From Cheiracanthium punctorium (Eukaryota; Arthropoda; Arachnida; Araneae; Cheiracanthiidae), in contig JAWZYV010013276.1 in the NCBI GenBank assembly GCA_038373885.1, forward strand, positions 106,458 through 170,457: 64,000 nt of DNA, written 5' to 3'. This document shows, piece by piece, positions 33,385 to 45,542 of this stretch. The position numbers and the translations under genes were made by a program. Under the pieces are notes generated by a model. That model was not told where the DNA came from and searched no databases. It saw only the letters and a list, made by a program, of their open reading frames with translations. Each line of letters begins with the position of its first letter. The first letter of the stretch is position 1.

Positions 33385-33760
33385 TAAAAAACTCGGTTGT
33401 TCGAGCCTCGTCAGGGGGAGATCCCCCTGAACCCTCCTAATTTTTTGTTTCATTATTGCCCTATTAAAACGATATTCATTGTCATTTTATCGCTCCTATT
33501 TCGCGTATTTCGCCTGGTAATCCTACGCTGAAATTTTTAGGAGTGTAACCTATTGATAGAAAAATACATGGGATGCCTATTCTACAGCTTACGTAATAGT
33601 GTAACAATAGATTAAAGCTGTTGTGAACTAATAGTATTGAAATATATGTAAAAAATACATGTGAAGCCTATTTTACAGCTTACGAAATAGTGTAACAATA
33701 GATTAAAACTGTTGTGAACGAATAGTATTTAAATAGATGTAAAATTATGTCGCTTTTTTA
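33385..33760 (-). repeat. Repeat M, copy 3, with internal ~88-bp duplication
   Basis: Inverted relative to copies 1 and 2. The block with ACAGCTTACG, TAGTGTAACAATAGATTAAA and CTGTTGTGAAC occurs twice in tandem (about 33565-33655 and 33656-33745). The GC-rich hairpin CAGGGGGAGATCCCCCTG lies near 33411-33428. Confidence 0.65.
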
Positions 33761-34185
33761 TGTAGCATTTTTATGACACATTTTTCAATAAAGGGTGTTG
33801 AGAGGTAAAATGACAATAGTCATTAATTATTTAGAGATCACTTTTAGTAAATTTAAATACATTTAAGTTTCAAGAATGAATGTACTCAGGAACTAGTTCA
33901 GCAAACATTACAGATATATGTTAGGAAAAAGTTTTTCCTTGATGTATTGTTCTTGTTTCTATTCCCAGATGTCCAAAAAATAAAAAAGGGTCTTTTAAAA
34001 TTGCAAGTATAGTAAAATATTGGCATTTAATAATATGATTAGGGGATGCCCGATCACTCAGGAAAGAGCCTCCGGCCTTGACAGAATGTGAGAGCTTTGG
34101 TGTGGCTACTCAAAATTCAAGAGAGAACAATCTGCTGTTCCCTAAGATTTAGCTGATGAGATCAACACGGGCGTTTTGCTAAGTA

Positions 34186-35148
34186 CAGTAGAACCTCGAT
34201 TAACCGAAACTCTCCATAACCGAAGTTGGTTTCTCCTTCACTTTTTTTTCCACTTTCTACTATCATCCAAAATTTTCTCTTTAAAAGATGCATTTTTAAA
34301 GTTTTTTTATTTCCCACATTCCTTTTGTATGCAAGCTGTCATTTCCAAACTACGAGAGCAGATAAATATTTTGGAATTCCTTTTTATAGAATTCCTTCTC
34401 GCAAGCTCAATTCACGGTATGAGTGTACTCTGTTATGAAATAACAGTGTTCTGACATGCTTGCATAGAGCCGAAATAAAAAATTATTTATCCAGTTTGTA
34501 TCCCTGTTCTAAAAAAAAACACACCCCATTTCAAATTTTGGAAGGTCATTACTTTTGCCAAATTTTTCAACTGGCGTAGATGAAAATGCTACACACATTT
34601 TCAAAGTTAGTGTTACTGAGTTTTCAAGCCTCTTTGCACAATGAAAGGTTTTGAAAATTATGGGGATAGAGAAATTCCAGTTTGGCTGAATTGTGACGTG
34701 GAAGATGCAGGCTTCCAGTTGCTCAATGATGAGGAATTAATAGCACAAGTCCGAAAATCTCCAAAAGAAGAAGATGATGGTGATTCTGGAGTAAATAAGA
34801 TCAGTAACAATGGTGCTTTTGGGTGTTTCTCAAAAGGCTTTCTTTGGTTTCAACAACAGGAACAGTGTGATTCCTCTGAACTCATGCTTTTAAGAAAACT
34901 TCTGGATAGAACCGCACGGCAAAGGATGGCCAATTTACACCAGATGAAGGTTCCATTTAAACCATTGTAAGTTTTTGTTTCAGAAATAAGTTTTTTTCAT
35001 TTATAATTTTAATTTATTTAACAGTTAATAGTCATAATAATAGTTCAATGACGATACTACATTTAAAATAGATGATTATTAATGAATTCTCGATTATCCG
35101 AAGTACACAATCCGGTCACAATTATTTCGGATAATCGAGGGTCTACTG
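34186..35148 (+). mobile_element. pogo/Tigger-like element, internally deleted (963 bp)
   Basis: TA on both sides (34184-34185 and 35149-35150). Ends CAGTAGAACCTCGATTAACC and GGATAATCGAGGGTCTACTG are inverted with few mismatches, the well-known pogo/Tigger terminus. The only coding remainder is the C-terminal part at 34641-34970. Full-length relatives are two to three times longer, so the DNA-binding and DDE domains were deleted. Confidence 0.88.
34641..34970 (+). pseudogene. Tigger-type transposase, C-terminal remnant
   Basis: An open frame of 109 codons with an in-frame ATG. It resembles the C-terminal end of pogo/Tigger/jerky-type transposases: VWLNCDVEDAGFQLLNDEEL followed by an acidic stretch (KEEDDGDSG), a segment with FLWFQQQEQCDSSELMLLRK, and a basic tail ending MKVPFKPL. 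It lacks the CENP-B-type helix-turn-helix domains and the DDE catalytic domain and so has no transposase activity by itself. It is open across its whole length, which is notable in such a decayed region. Confidence 0.72.
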
Positions 35149-35150
35149 TA

Positions 35151-35850
35151 CCAATGTTGAATAGGTGGCGGATATCCAAAGGTTCTCTCTAATATTACCT
35201 TTTTAATTGAAGAATATAGATTTATTACAGGTTAAAGTTTTGTCGCCATCCAAATTGCTAGCAGAGGCAGTTTTGGCGAAGCCATAAGCAATCTCATTAC
35301 TATTCAGTCCAACAGTGGTGATAAGGTTTTCCTTTCGTATGCAATATGGGTTAAATCTATAAAACTGGATCATTAATTGTTTGTGGATTATTATTTTTTT
35401 TTCAACACAGTTAGCTTAAAGGTTAACTTTCCAAGACATGCTGCAAAAGAATAGTACAGCATAAATCTTAGATTATGCTCAAAAGAAGTTCAAAATCGAT
35501 TCCTAAAAATCCCTCTGAATATGAATTTTTAAGAATATCAAACGGTTATTGAATAGATAATTCATAAAATTTATTAACACCTGGACTGGATACTGTTTAT
35601 GTTGCCACAAACGGATATACGTCAATAGTTTTTGCATGAACTTTCAAGTTTTCACTTGATAAACACAATAAAACGAATGTAAAACAAGTTGAATGAAACA
35701 CGTTGCTGAAATTACAGGTCTACTTTTAGAAAACTCTTCTAAGCTGTGTAGCAATAATTATATTATTTAAAGACTTCACAAGGCTTTCACCAATTCCTTA
35801 AACGATTACCACTGAATACTATTTTTCTTTTATAGATTTGTTTCCTCTTT
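35151..35850. other. AT-rich stretch, nothing recognised
   Basis: No gene or repeat partner supported. Confidence 0.4.
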
Positions 35851-35876
35851 CAAAATAAATAAATAAATAAATAAAA
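35851..35876. repeat. (AAAT)n microsatellite
   Basis: Six tandem AAAT units. Confidence 0.85.
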
Positions 35877-35948
35877 GAAATAATGTGAATTCTAGCCTCT
35901 TATGATAGAATAATTTCCCCGTCATCTACACATTTTTAAATAGGTCGG

Positions 35949-36018
35949 ACTGGCTGAATAACTTTTTACTTCGGTTCTATACAAGCATGTCAGAACACAA
36001 AATGTTATTTCATAATAG
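35949..36018 (-). repeat. ~70-bp inverted copy of Tigger-element DNA
   Basis: Complementary to 34428-34497 inside the Tigger-like element: TCATAATAG, AACACTGTTCTGACATGCTT-type and GGTTCTATACAAGCATGTCAG parts pair. A fragment of a second copy or a local inverted duplication. Confidence 0.6.
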
Positions 36019-36850
36019 AGCATTTCCACTGCTATTTGTAGAGTTTGGTGCAGTGGCAAGATGAACACAGACAACCAACTTTAAAGTAACGCATCACAAA
36101 GGATAACATGCATGGGCGTTGCCGCATAGGGCAAGAGAGAGGAGTTGCCCCTTGTGGATTTTTACATGCCGTTTTCTCTTGCTTTCCAATATAGTAACCA
36201 AATGCTTAAGCAATCTTTGCCCCTCCCCCTGAAGATATTCTCCCTCGTCATCCATGGTAACATCCATATTGAAACAAACATAAAAGAGGATCTCCGATAT
36301 TGCAACACATTTATGACAAAAAGGGGTGCGTTCGCAAAACGAGCCAGATAAGCAGGGTATTCAACTCTTGCACATCTTACATCAGTTTGACGCAATCTAT
36401 AAAGACACTGTTGGTTGCTAACAGAACCACTTGTCTCATTTCTTATAGCCTCGTAACTATGTGTCAAACGGTCAAGGACAATAAATGGAAAGTTTGTTCG
36501 CTTTTCTGTCACGTAAAATATTTATTTATTTATTCTTACTGAAAACTGATAAAACTGACAAACTGCAGAAATCAGTTCAAAAAACAAATGCAGTGTAATA
36601 TCGCATATACTTTCATGAAATTATGTTCATGAATTTTTTTTTTTTAATCTCTTATCCAACCATTGCATATTTTTACTTCGAATCTTATTCAGTTTGTGTT
36701 GCGTCTAATTTAATAGCACAGTTTTCCCCAAGAGTACGCATAGCAGTACATTGAGCGGAAAAACTGCGAAATGAAAATGACATCTTTTTCTCTCGCGAAG
36801 TCATTTATCATTTAAACCCGAAATCTACTTCCATATAATCCTTTTATTTT
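36019..36850. other. No gene supported
   Basis: Overlapping frames of 68 to 116 codons on both strands between 36145 and 36542. None has a recognisable motif, and they overlap one another. Confidence 0.35.
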
Positions 36851-36854
36851 CTGG

Positions 36855-37075
36855 GCAGAGGCGTAATATATGTTGGGAGTGTGATAAGGTTTTCGGGCTT
36901 CTTGACGTTTATTTTTCCGGGGCTTTGATGAATGGGTTTTACAACCCGTGCCAAAGGAGGAGGGAAAATTGGACGAGTTGGCGAATGCAGCTTGGACGGA
37001 GAAAATTTAAATGGCACCCGATGGGATATATGTATCGTGCGGATCCCACAGATTTCGGACGAGCGAATTTATATG
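36855..37075 (+). repeat. Repeat AA, copy 1
   Basis: Parallels 41478-41660: GTGATAAGGTTTTCG, TTCTTGACGTT, TTTGATGAATG and GACGGAGAAAATTTAAA recur in order. A 78-codon frame crosses it but is not kept in the second copy. Confidence 0.6.
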
Positions 37076-37475
37076 TAAAGTTTCGTGAAAAATTCACTGT
37101 TGAGAAGGAAAGAATTTGCGTTATAACAACTCACGAGTGGAAAATTTTTCAAATATGCTAAGTGTTTGGGCACACCAAACTCTTACGTCACTTAGACGTC
37201 ATCATGGGTTGCTCTGGCAAAGAGTTCATAATTAAATTGAAGAGAGAAAAGAGGTAAGAAATATTTTGGTAACACGCCAGTAGTTCTGGTTCATGTTTGG
37301 AAGAAAAAAGTGAATGTAAATGTTGTCGTTTTATTGTCGTATAAATAAAAATGTTTGCAAATAAAATTCGTCGTCATTTGAATAAAACTCTAATTTAAAA
37401 GATCAAAAACACTATGTCACTTGAAAGTGTTCGACGAATTATTTGTTTCAAAAGCATTCAGGAGATATATTATCC
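37076..37475. other. Spacer, nothing recognised
   Basis: No gene or repeat partner seen. Confidence 0.4.
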
Positions 37476-37516
37476 TACTACTATTATAATTTGTTTGTTT
37501 GTTTGTGGATTAAGGC

Positions 37517-37776
37517 CGATTGACGCCTCACCATGGCACAGTGGTTATGTGACTGAAAATGGTAGATGGCCGAAGCTTAATTAAAAGACTGTATGAAGGT
37601 CCCGGGTTCGGGTCCCATCGCGCGGCTGTCGATCCAACGATCTGGAGTTTTGGTAGGTTTTCGCCAGATGTAACGGGAATACGCATTAGAACCCCTTAGA
37701 AAGTTCTCCTTCCAAGCATCCCACATCCTTGACAGATCGCCCTAGAGTAGCGTTGCCATAATCATAAACAAACATA
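37517..37776 (+). mobile_element. tRNA-derived SINE, family C, copy C1
   Basis: Head with a perfect Pol III A box TGGCACAGTGG (37534-37544) and a B box GGTTCGGGTCC (37605-37615). The two are ~60 nt apart, longer than in a tRNA. The body follows with CTGTCGATCCAACGATCTGG, TTTTGGTAGGTTTTCGCC, CAGATGTAACG and ATACGCATTAGAACCCC, shared with the other seven copies. Non-autonomous; it would use LINE proteins to move. Confidence 0.85.
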
Positions 37777-37786
37777 AGGCCGATTG

Positions 37787-37978
37787 ACTGCACTATTATC
37801 CTAGGGCTGTAGGGGGAATGCCCTCCGTAGGGGTCTTTCTAAGGGATCCTGATCCGTATTGACGCGAGATATCGGAGAAAACGCCGAACGGCTAGGTCGA
37901 CAGGCGCGACCGGATTTGAACCTGGCACCTCCCGCCTTCCAGTTTCGAGAGCAGAACTCCTCTGCCACTGGTGGGACC
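37787..37978 (-). mobile_element. tRNA-derived SINE, copy C8
   Basis: Minus orientation. A box TGGCAGAGGAG (37957-37967) and exact B box GGTTCAAATCC (37912-37922), 34 nt apart as in a real tRNA. The body keeps the family words (TCGACC, CGGCGTTTTCTCCGATATC). The head differs from C1, so it is a second subfamily. It abuts a LINE tail. Confidence 0.85.
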
Positions 37979-38130
37979 ACTAATATTATAAATCCAAAAT
38001 TTTGTCAGTTTGAATGTTTTAGTGCACTTTCACACTGAAACTGCTAGAACGGATTTGCATGAAATTCGGAATGGGGATAGCTTATACCGTGAATTAACAC
38101 ACGAGCTACATTTGGTTTAAAAAAAACTGT
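37979..38130 (-). mobile_element. LINE-like 3' tail (RTE type?), minus strand
   Basis: AATATTATAAATCC followed by CACTTTCACACTGAAACTGC, AACGGATTTGCATGAAATTC and GGGATAGCTTATA resembles the complement of a very common arthropod LINE 3' end that also appears, in plus orientation, at 62560-62700. No reverse transcriptase coding is left. Confidence 0.5.
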
Positions 38131-38679
38131 TCCCGTGATTTTCAGATTTTTTACATTTTGCGACAATTTCCAAAGCACAGCATGATGCAAAATCGAAAAT
38201 CACGCAGCGGCATCCGCGGCTTAGTAAAAATATGTAAGTGCACTGTCATCGTTATAATGTGATTCCATTATTAGTTAAACGTCGTTAACTTAAAATGCTT
38301 AAGTAAACATAGCCTTATACAACAAAGTTATAAACTTTTATGAAAAACTATAAGGATCAGTGCATCAGTGATTAGCATCTGCTGACGATTGTTTTCGTCC
38401 AATTAAACGTCAACCGGCCAACGCCAGGATACACAGCTATAATTGAAGGATAAAATGTCTTTAATACAGAAGTATTTTCCTTCAATGTGAGAAATCTCGC
38501 GTCAGAAATATTTTTCCTCTAAAATACAATGGTCATCGAATATCTCTCGCATCCGGTAAACCTGACCTACCTCTGTTTTAAAAAGCTTCTGTATTTTTCG
38601 GACCCCGGTAACGTTCCTTCTTTGTATTGGTTAGGTATTTGGGCACCTCTGCTTAGGGTAGCATTTTGTGGCAAAGATT
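38131..38679. other. Non-coding stretch
   Basis: Nothing recognised. Confidence 0.4.
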
Positions 38680-38875
38680 GATTGTGCTACACTAAGGCGA
38701 TCTGCCAGGAGGACTTTCTAATGGGTTCTAACGCGTATTCACGTTACATCTGGAGAAAACCTACGAAAATTCCAGACCGTTAGATCGACAGCCGCGCGAT
38801 GGGACCCCCGAACCCGGGACCTTCACATTTCGGCCATCTACCATTATCAGTGACATAACCACTGTGCCATGGTAA
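38680..38875 (-). mobile_element. tRNA-derived SINE, copy C2
   Basis: Minus orientation, close to C1: A box at 38859-38869 (complement of TGGCACAGTGG), B box region near 38802-38813 (GGTTCGGGGGTCC), body with AATTCCAGACCGTTAGATCG on the plus strand. Unlike C1 the head is compact. Confidence 0.85.
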
Positions 38876-38991
38876 TGCCATTTTGTGGCAAAGGTTCAAG
38901 CCCAATGCATCCTACTTCCATTTTATTGAGTCGCCTCTCTGTCTATAAAATCAGACAAGCCATTTATGCAACCAAGGTGTAACTCTAGTAT

Positions 38992-39905
38992 TGTTGCGGA
39001 ATTACTCTGCTACTCCTGGGGTTCGTCGTTCTAAAGTCCAGTGGGTGTAAAAAGTTCAAGTAAAAAGTCACTTGTCAGGATGGAACACAAACTTTATGGC
39101 TTCTAGAACTTCGTAGAACAATCAGCAGTACACAATTCACAAGCACAATCTAGCAGTAACGGGCTTTTAACAATCCGCTTAGGTCAGAAGCTCTCACAAA
39201 TGCTGTATTTCTCACACAAAATAAGTCACTTTCACAGGCAAAAACTCAGTGGAAATATTCAAGGGATATCGTACACAATCCCTTAAGACACAGCACTGAA
39301 GAATTTACGCACAGCACTTTAAAAACAGCTTCACAAAGCAAGCTAAAACACGGCTTCTATAGCACTATCCATTCACAAAGCAAGCGTACTGAGAGCTCTT
39401 CACACATAGAGCGTTCAACTCGCACTGAACTATCGGGGCAGCGCGCCGATTTTTATAGAGGAGGCAGAAGCTGCGGGAAGCTTCTAGAAGTGTATTTTTC
39501 TTGAAGATTCAACATAAAGCGAGAATATTGATTACGTCATAGAAGAGAAATGTTAGGTTATTATGCGTTTTTAATGCAGGAAAAACAACTTCCAGGCCCC
39601 ATTGGGAAAATCGCGTCCAATGACCAAAAAGTCGCCAAGCTTGGCGACTTTTGGCGAAATATCGCCCAATTGGGCGCCTAAAATAAGTCCCCAAAAGTGA
39701 AGAGATCTAAGCCCAGGACCCATATTTCTCGAAATTTCTAGAAATCCCATATATTTGAATGGGAAACCGAAACCTCCGTATCTCCGGTTCTAATTGGCCG
39801 ATTTGGATGCAACAAAAAGCAAAATTTATCTATTTGAAGCGTAGAGTACGAATTTTAAACTATTTTAAGCCCCAGAGCAGCGGGTTGCCCCGAAAATTCG
39901 TAACA
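38992..39905 (-). mobile_element. Solo LTR, family D, copy D2 (914 bp)
   Basis: Exact 4-bp duplication GTAT (38988-38991 and 39906-39909). In the plus direction it starts TGTTGCGGAATT and ends CGAAAATTCGTAACA, so it is TG...CA on both strands. Read on the minus strand it has a TATA-like TATAAAAATC before the CCCCGATAGTTCAGTGCGAG segment, which looks like a promoter with a TCAGT-type initiator. No internal retrotransposon region exists next to it. A 4-bp duplication and TG...CA ends fit Ty3/gypsy-type elements. Confidence 0.92.
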
Positions 39906-39909
39906 GTAT

Positions 39910-40220
39910 TGATGATGATTCCTTAAGTAGTGAGACGAATGAGAGCAAAGGACATCATATTCATAAATGATGTGATGTGCCGCTTCTTCATTGTTGTGGC
40001 AATTTCTATGCATATAGAGTCTCGCTGAAAAAGTCCCATTCTATGAAGGTGTTCTCTGATATAATAGTATCCTGTGAGATGAGGCCCACAATTGTTCGCA
40101 TCTTGAATACTGAACACCTTAGAATTTCAGAAGAAGCAATATTCGCTGTTGATCGAATGATCGTACTTGGCATTCTTTTACCCAAGAGAATCACACCAAG
40201 TAATACTCCTTAGGTTACTG
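39910..40220 (-). pseudogene. Non-LTR retrotransposon C-terminal relic
   Basis: Minus-strand reading in two frames gives CGPHLTGYYYIREHLHRMGL, then, after a frameshift, RNCHNNEEAAHHIIYEYDVL. The order LTGHxxxNxHLxxMGL, then C-xx-C ... H, then E-xx-H-I is typical of the end of arthropod LINE ORF2 proteins after the reverse transcriptase. The rest of the LINE is missing. Solo LTR D2 lies directly beside it. Confidence 0.6.
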
Positions 40221-41054
40221 ACGAAGGGCCAAATAGCCCGAAACCGTCTGACTAAACCTGGATGTGGCATGCTTTGAAGGCAGAATTCCCTTTTTTAATG
40301 AATGGACCACTTGTTCAAAATCGAAATATTAGAGAGTTTTAACTTATTTCTGTATTTCTTCGTTTTTTATTGTTTCCATTCATTATAATTGTTATCAGTT
40401 GAAGTTACAACCTGGAAACTTCAACAAGTCTGGATGATACCTGACTTGTATTAGCAAGAATCTCTCCTGAATTTCTACCGCAAAATAGCATGTTGTTGAT
40501 GTTCCACCTTACCTAGATCCATGGTTGACGTAGTAGCCACCACTAAGTGTGATTATAATTTTGTCAGCTAGAGCTATTGATACATGACTGATAGGTTGGT
40601 TGGTTTAGATGTCAAGTTTTGTCATTTACTTTGAACATCAGATGTAAATGAGTAAGAAAAATAACCTCTTTAGAAACTTGTTCTGAAAGAACTTATGTAT
40701 TGCAATGAAGAGGATTAACAAGATTTGATGAAATAATCGCTAAATTGATAACTGGACTTCACTCTTGTCCTACTGAGACAATGTGCTCCGTTTATCCATA
40801 CAGGACAGAGTCCGATATCTGCGATTATATTTTTTATCTTCCCGAAAATGGCTGCAAAATTACTATCCTATTAACTGCGATCTCCTCAAAATGTATCAAT
40901 ATTCGATGTAGTCTTGCATAACGAACTGCACTTATAAGATTTTTTTAATACCTAAAAAAAAATGAAAGTCGGTGAAAATCTTATGGAATGTTGATTAATG
41001 TTTTCTATCTGTGCAACAGAATACTCCATGGATTTCTCCCAAGTTTATGTTTAA
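40221..41054. other. Non-coding stretch
   Basis: The first ~80 bp (GACGAAGGGCCAAATAGCCC) probably belong to the LINE relic. The rest is unrecognised. Confidence 0.4.
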
Positions 41055-41262
41055 CGTGTGTTTTGGCAAAGCTACGCAATATATATCTGACAAGGACGGC
41101 GGGTATCTTGGTCGGAGGACTTTTTAAGGGGCTGTGATGCGTATTCACGTGACACTCGGAGAAAACCGACCAAAACTAAAGACTGTTAGATCGACAGCAA
41201 AGCGATAGGCCAAACCAGAACGCTGAACATCCACACTTCAGCCGTCTACCATTTTGAATGGA
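41055..41262 (-). mobile_element. tRNA-derived SINE, copy C3
   Basis: Minus orientation body (GCGTATTCACGTGACACTCG, GAGAAAACCGACCAAAACTA, TTAGATCGACAGC) with a decayed B box and without a clear A box. Confidence 0.75.
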
Positions 41263-41477
41263 ATCCACTCGACCGTGGATTTACCCCCAACTCTAATGTT
41301 TGTATACTGGCATATAATTTCAGATCGCATTCTCTGTTAACGCTTCTCTCATTCAATAAATGATTTTCCCTTCGAGGAACGCTACACCCAAAAACGCTTA
41401 CATGAAAGACGGCATCGTTTCCGTGATGGGACATGAAATGTTGCTCCTTGGCTTTCAGAGACATTTTTTTCCTGTAC

Positions 41478-41660
41478 AATAGCGTAATAATATATTGAAT
41501 GGGTGATAAGGTTTTCGCTTTCTTGACGTTCTTTCTTTTGCAAAAGTTTGATGAATGAGCTTGAAGAACACTGGGAATAAAAGAAAATTTTTAGCATCTA
41601 CCCAGATATTCTGGACAGAGAAATTTTAAAGTATTACGGAGGAAAGCTTGAAGGAAGTAC
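41478..41660 (+). repeat. Repeat AA, copy 2
   Basis: Diverged copy of 36855-37075 in the same orientation; Helentron-like copy A4 starts right after it. Confidence 0.55.
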
Positions 41661-41667
41661 ATATTTT

Positions 41668-42349
41668 TACTTTCCGAACATGTACCCTGTAAGGAAAGTA
41701 TTGTCATCATGAAAAAATTCGACTTCGAGATTTGGGTGTTTTGACACGTTTTGAGGGCTTCTGAATCCATTGATGCTATTTTTACGAGATGTATGTATGT
41801 ATGTGTGTATGTGTGTGTGTGTGTGTATGTGTGTTTGTGTGTATGTGAGTGAACACGATAGCTCCTGAACGGAGCATTCGATTGAGCTCAAATTGGATAT
41901 ATAGGTCATTAACCACCGTCGCAAGACCGGTATTGATTTGGGTGTGTATAGGACTTATAGTTTTTCTACAGGGCTACGACAAAGATTTCTTTTACATGAT
42001 GGCCTATGGGGGGAATTTCTTGAAAGTGCGCTAGCGTTTAAACGATACACTCGATTGAGCTCAAATTCGTATTACATGTTATAAACCACCATCCTATGAC
42101 CGGTATTGATTTTGGTGTGTATAGGACTTATAGTTCTCCTAAAGGGCTACGACAAAACTTTCTTTTATGTTATGGCATAATGGCATATGGGGAGAAATTC
42201 TTGAAAGTGCGAAAGCGTTTAAACGGTGCATTCGATTGAGTTTCAATTTGGTATATATGTTTGAATGATTCATCGATTAAAATTTATTTAAGTGCTTGGT
42301 CATGATCTTAATCGTAAGTGTTCGGAAAGTCGAGTGGAGTCACTCCAGA
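41668..42349 (-). mobile_element. Helentron/DINE-1-like element, copy A4
   Basis: Full length: hairpin end at 41668-41701, GT-rich tract at 41790-41842, internal units from about 41885, 42057 and 42236, and the TGTTCGGAAAGTCGAGTGG terminus at the far end followed by GAGTCACTCCAGA. No coding. Confidence 0.8.
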
Positions 42350-43120
42350 TTTTTTATTATGTATTATATGTGTATTTAAATGTAAGGAATTTCCAACCAC
42401 TCTAGAAACAGCGGCGGCTCTTCGGTTATTAGATGGAGTTTCACAAAATAAATTTAGAAAATTAAATAGGCAGATACGATGCACCTTGCAAGTTAAAATA
42501 GATTTTCATTTCCAGCAGTTATGGGACAATAATGCACGCAACTGAAAGAAAACAAGTCATTTTTAGCCTTACGTTTCGTTACCAAGATAAGTTTTAGTAA
42601 AAGTGATGTCTTGATTTTTTATTTCAAGTATTTTTTTTTTTTTCAAAGGATCATATTGAAAAATGTAATTGCTTCAGCTCCGAAATACATATTGGATTCT
42701 CATCTTTATTACTGACACTACTTCGTAAAAAATACTGTAGTGAAAAATGATAAAAATAAAGAAAATAATAAGAAAATTTGAAAAAAATGGATTAAAACTA
42801 ACCGAATAACATAACAAACCAAGGGAGAATCAAGAAGAGATAACGGCAAAAAGTCGTCCGTGAGCACACTCAAAATGTGCGAACGGAGTGATATCAGTAG
42901 CGCCTTTCTTCTCCCGCAACTCTCTCCGCGTCTTTTGTCAGAGAGCGGTTCAGAAGGCCATTGGGCCGATCCACGGGAGAGCGACGAAATACTATGCTGT
43001 AGTAACCTACGATATAGTGCATTAGCTATAATATGCTTATTTAATAATAGTGGGGGGGGGGAGAGTAAAACTCACGTTTTAAATTCACAAAAACCTAGAA
43101 GTGTACTTTATATATATATA
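42350..43120. other. No gene supported
   Basis: A 101-codon plus frame (42860-43165) overlaps the following MITE and an AT tract, so I reject it. The part at 42890-43000 is less AT-rich (CTCTCCGCGTCTTTTGTCAG) but unidentified. Confidence 0.35.
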
Positions 43121-43125
43121 TATAT

Positions 43126-43884
<759 letters not shown>

Positions 43885-44460
43885 TACACAGGGTAACTGC
43901 TAATTCACGGTACAAACTTTGAGGGCTGTTACAGGACATTGTAACAATCCCATTTTGCATAGGAATGTATGGTCAAAAGTGAAACGTCGAAGCACAAACA
44001 CAGGAAAGATGCTGGAAACAGAGGAGAAAGGGAGTGAGTAGTTGCTTTCGTTGCCGGTAGTTGGCCAGTCGGCGTTGATTTGGGCAAGAGAGCCCATTCT
44101 CGTTTCCGTTTTCGTCCATTCACCATTAGAAACAGCATGTGGTTTCAGCATGATGGGGCGCCAGCCCACTTCACCCTACATGTTCGTCGGTACTTGAATG
44201 CGACATTTTGCATGCGATGGATTGGGATTGGACGGAGTGGATCTATTTCTTGGTCACCCCTGTCTTCCGATTGGACGCCCCTCGATTTCTTTTATGGGGA
44301 CATTTGTAGAATGACATTGATGCCACTCCAGTTACGTACAAGCGTAAGAACGTACACGCATACCTTACCTTCCCATCTTAGAAAAATAGAAATAACTTAC
44401 TCTATCTACAATATACGATATCTCTTCCCTTCACATCACACGAAAGGTCTTAAATGAAAA
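43885..44460 (+). mobile_element. mariner-superfamily relic with transposase remnant
   Basis: It opens with CAGGGTAACTGCTAATTCAC, like the outer end of arthropod mariner-type elements. The plus-strand frame from about 44138 gives MWFQHDGAPAHFTLHVRRYL, in which HDGAPAH is the segment around the second catalytic Asp. WTPLDFF follows, near the third Asp but diverged (DLTPLDFFLWG in relatives). The first catalytic part is missing. The right end of the element was not found. Confidence 0.75.
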
Positions 44461-45020
44461 TGCAGTCTTGTAAAAACATTACAAAGTATTTTTCCGATGT
44501 GCTTCTCACATTTTATTTATCTGATTTTGAGTCTAAATAACATTTACAATACATTTTTTTTTTTTTTTCAGAAGAACATTACGGATGTTCGAAGAATCGG
44601 GAAAATTGGTTAAAATAGTCGGAAATGCATTTGCATTTAGATACCAGCCGTAACATAAATCCGATTGTTTTTCCCTCTTTGAGCTTCTTGTAAATAATTT
44701 TTATACGACATCCAGCTAATTACACGGCAAAGAAAAATATTGCTTTGTGTGAAGTATTTCACAAACGACTTGGTTATGAATGAATGCATATGCGATTGCA
44801 GTGGCAATTTGCAAGAATGAAAACAGAGAAATTTGAAGACATTCATCAGGCTCCTATAGAAATATCTATAATATACTTTCTTTTTTTTTTTGTTTGTTTG
44901 TTTGTCTAGTCTTCTACATTTTATCCACTGCAATTTATTCTTATAAAACTAATACAATGAAGAAACATATAGTATAAAAAAAAACACATCATAAGCAGAA
45001 ATCTGATTAATACTATAACT
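44461..45020. other. AT-rich spacer
   Basis: Nothing recognised. It ends with the left 8-bp duplication of the next element. Confidence 0.4.
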
Positions 45021-45534
45021 CAGAGGTTCCAAACTGTGTGCCGCGGCACCCTGGGGTGCCGCGAGCGTTTACCAGGGGTGCCGTGGAGATAATCAAGAAA
45101 AGTCCAAGTTAAGTTTTGGGGGAGCATAATAAAAAAATAATCCTTTGAACCGATATTTCACAAAAAAGTTTGCCAATCCGATGATCAAGTTGGCGAAAAA
45201 AAAATATTTTAGTCAAGTTCGAGAGAGTTCAGTGTCCAGTCGCCTCTATTTTACAGGAACTCCCTGAAATATGGGGAGGGGGTGGGCAAAATTCTATATC
45301 CCTTTTCTAAGATAGTGTAATAGTAAGCCCAATAAACATAAAAGAAACAGTGAAAAATGTATCCAAACTGCTTCATTCTAACCTTCCTATTCATATTGCT
45401 TTAAAGGTAACCTGCCTCGAAAGGTTTTCAGCCTGAGAACGGTGCCCCGAAATGATTTTTAGCCTGACAAGGGTGCCGCGAAGTGTTTTTAGCCTGGCAA
45501 GGGTTCAACGGGGGAAAAAAGTTTGGGAACCCCG
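45021..45534. mobile_element. hAT MITE S, 514 bp
   Basis: Exact 8-bp duplication CTATAACT (45013-45020 and 45535-45542). Ends CAGAGGTTCCAAACTG and AGTTTGGGAACCCCG are the widespread hAT terminus type. Just inside the left end, GTGCCGCGGCACC forms a hairpin. Towards the right end a ~34-bp unit (AGCCTG, AA/GGGTGCC, CGAA, TTTT) repeats three times. No transposase. Confidence 0.92.
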
Positions 45535-45542
45535 CTATAACT

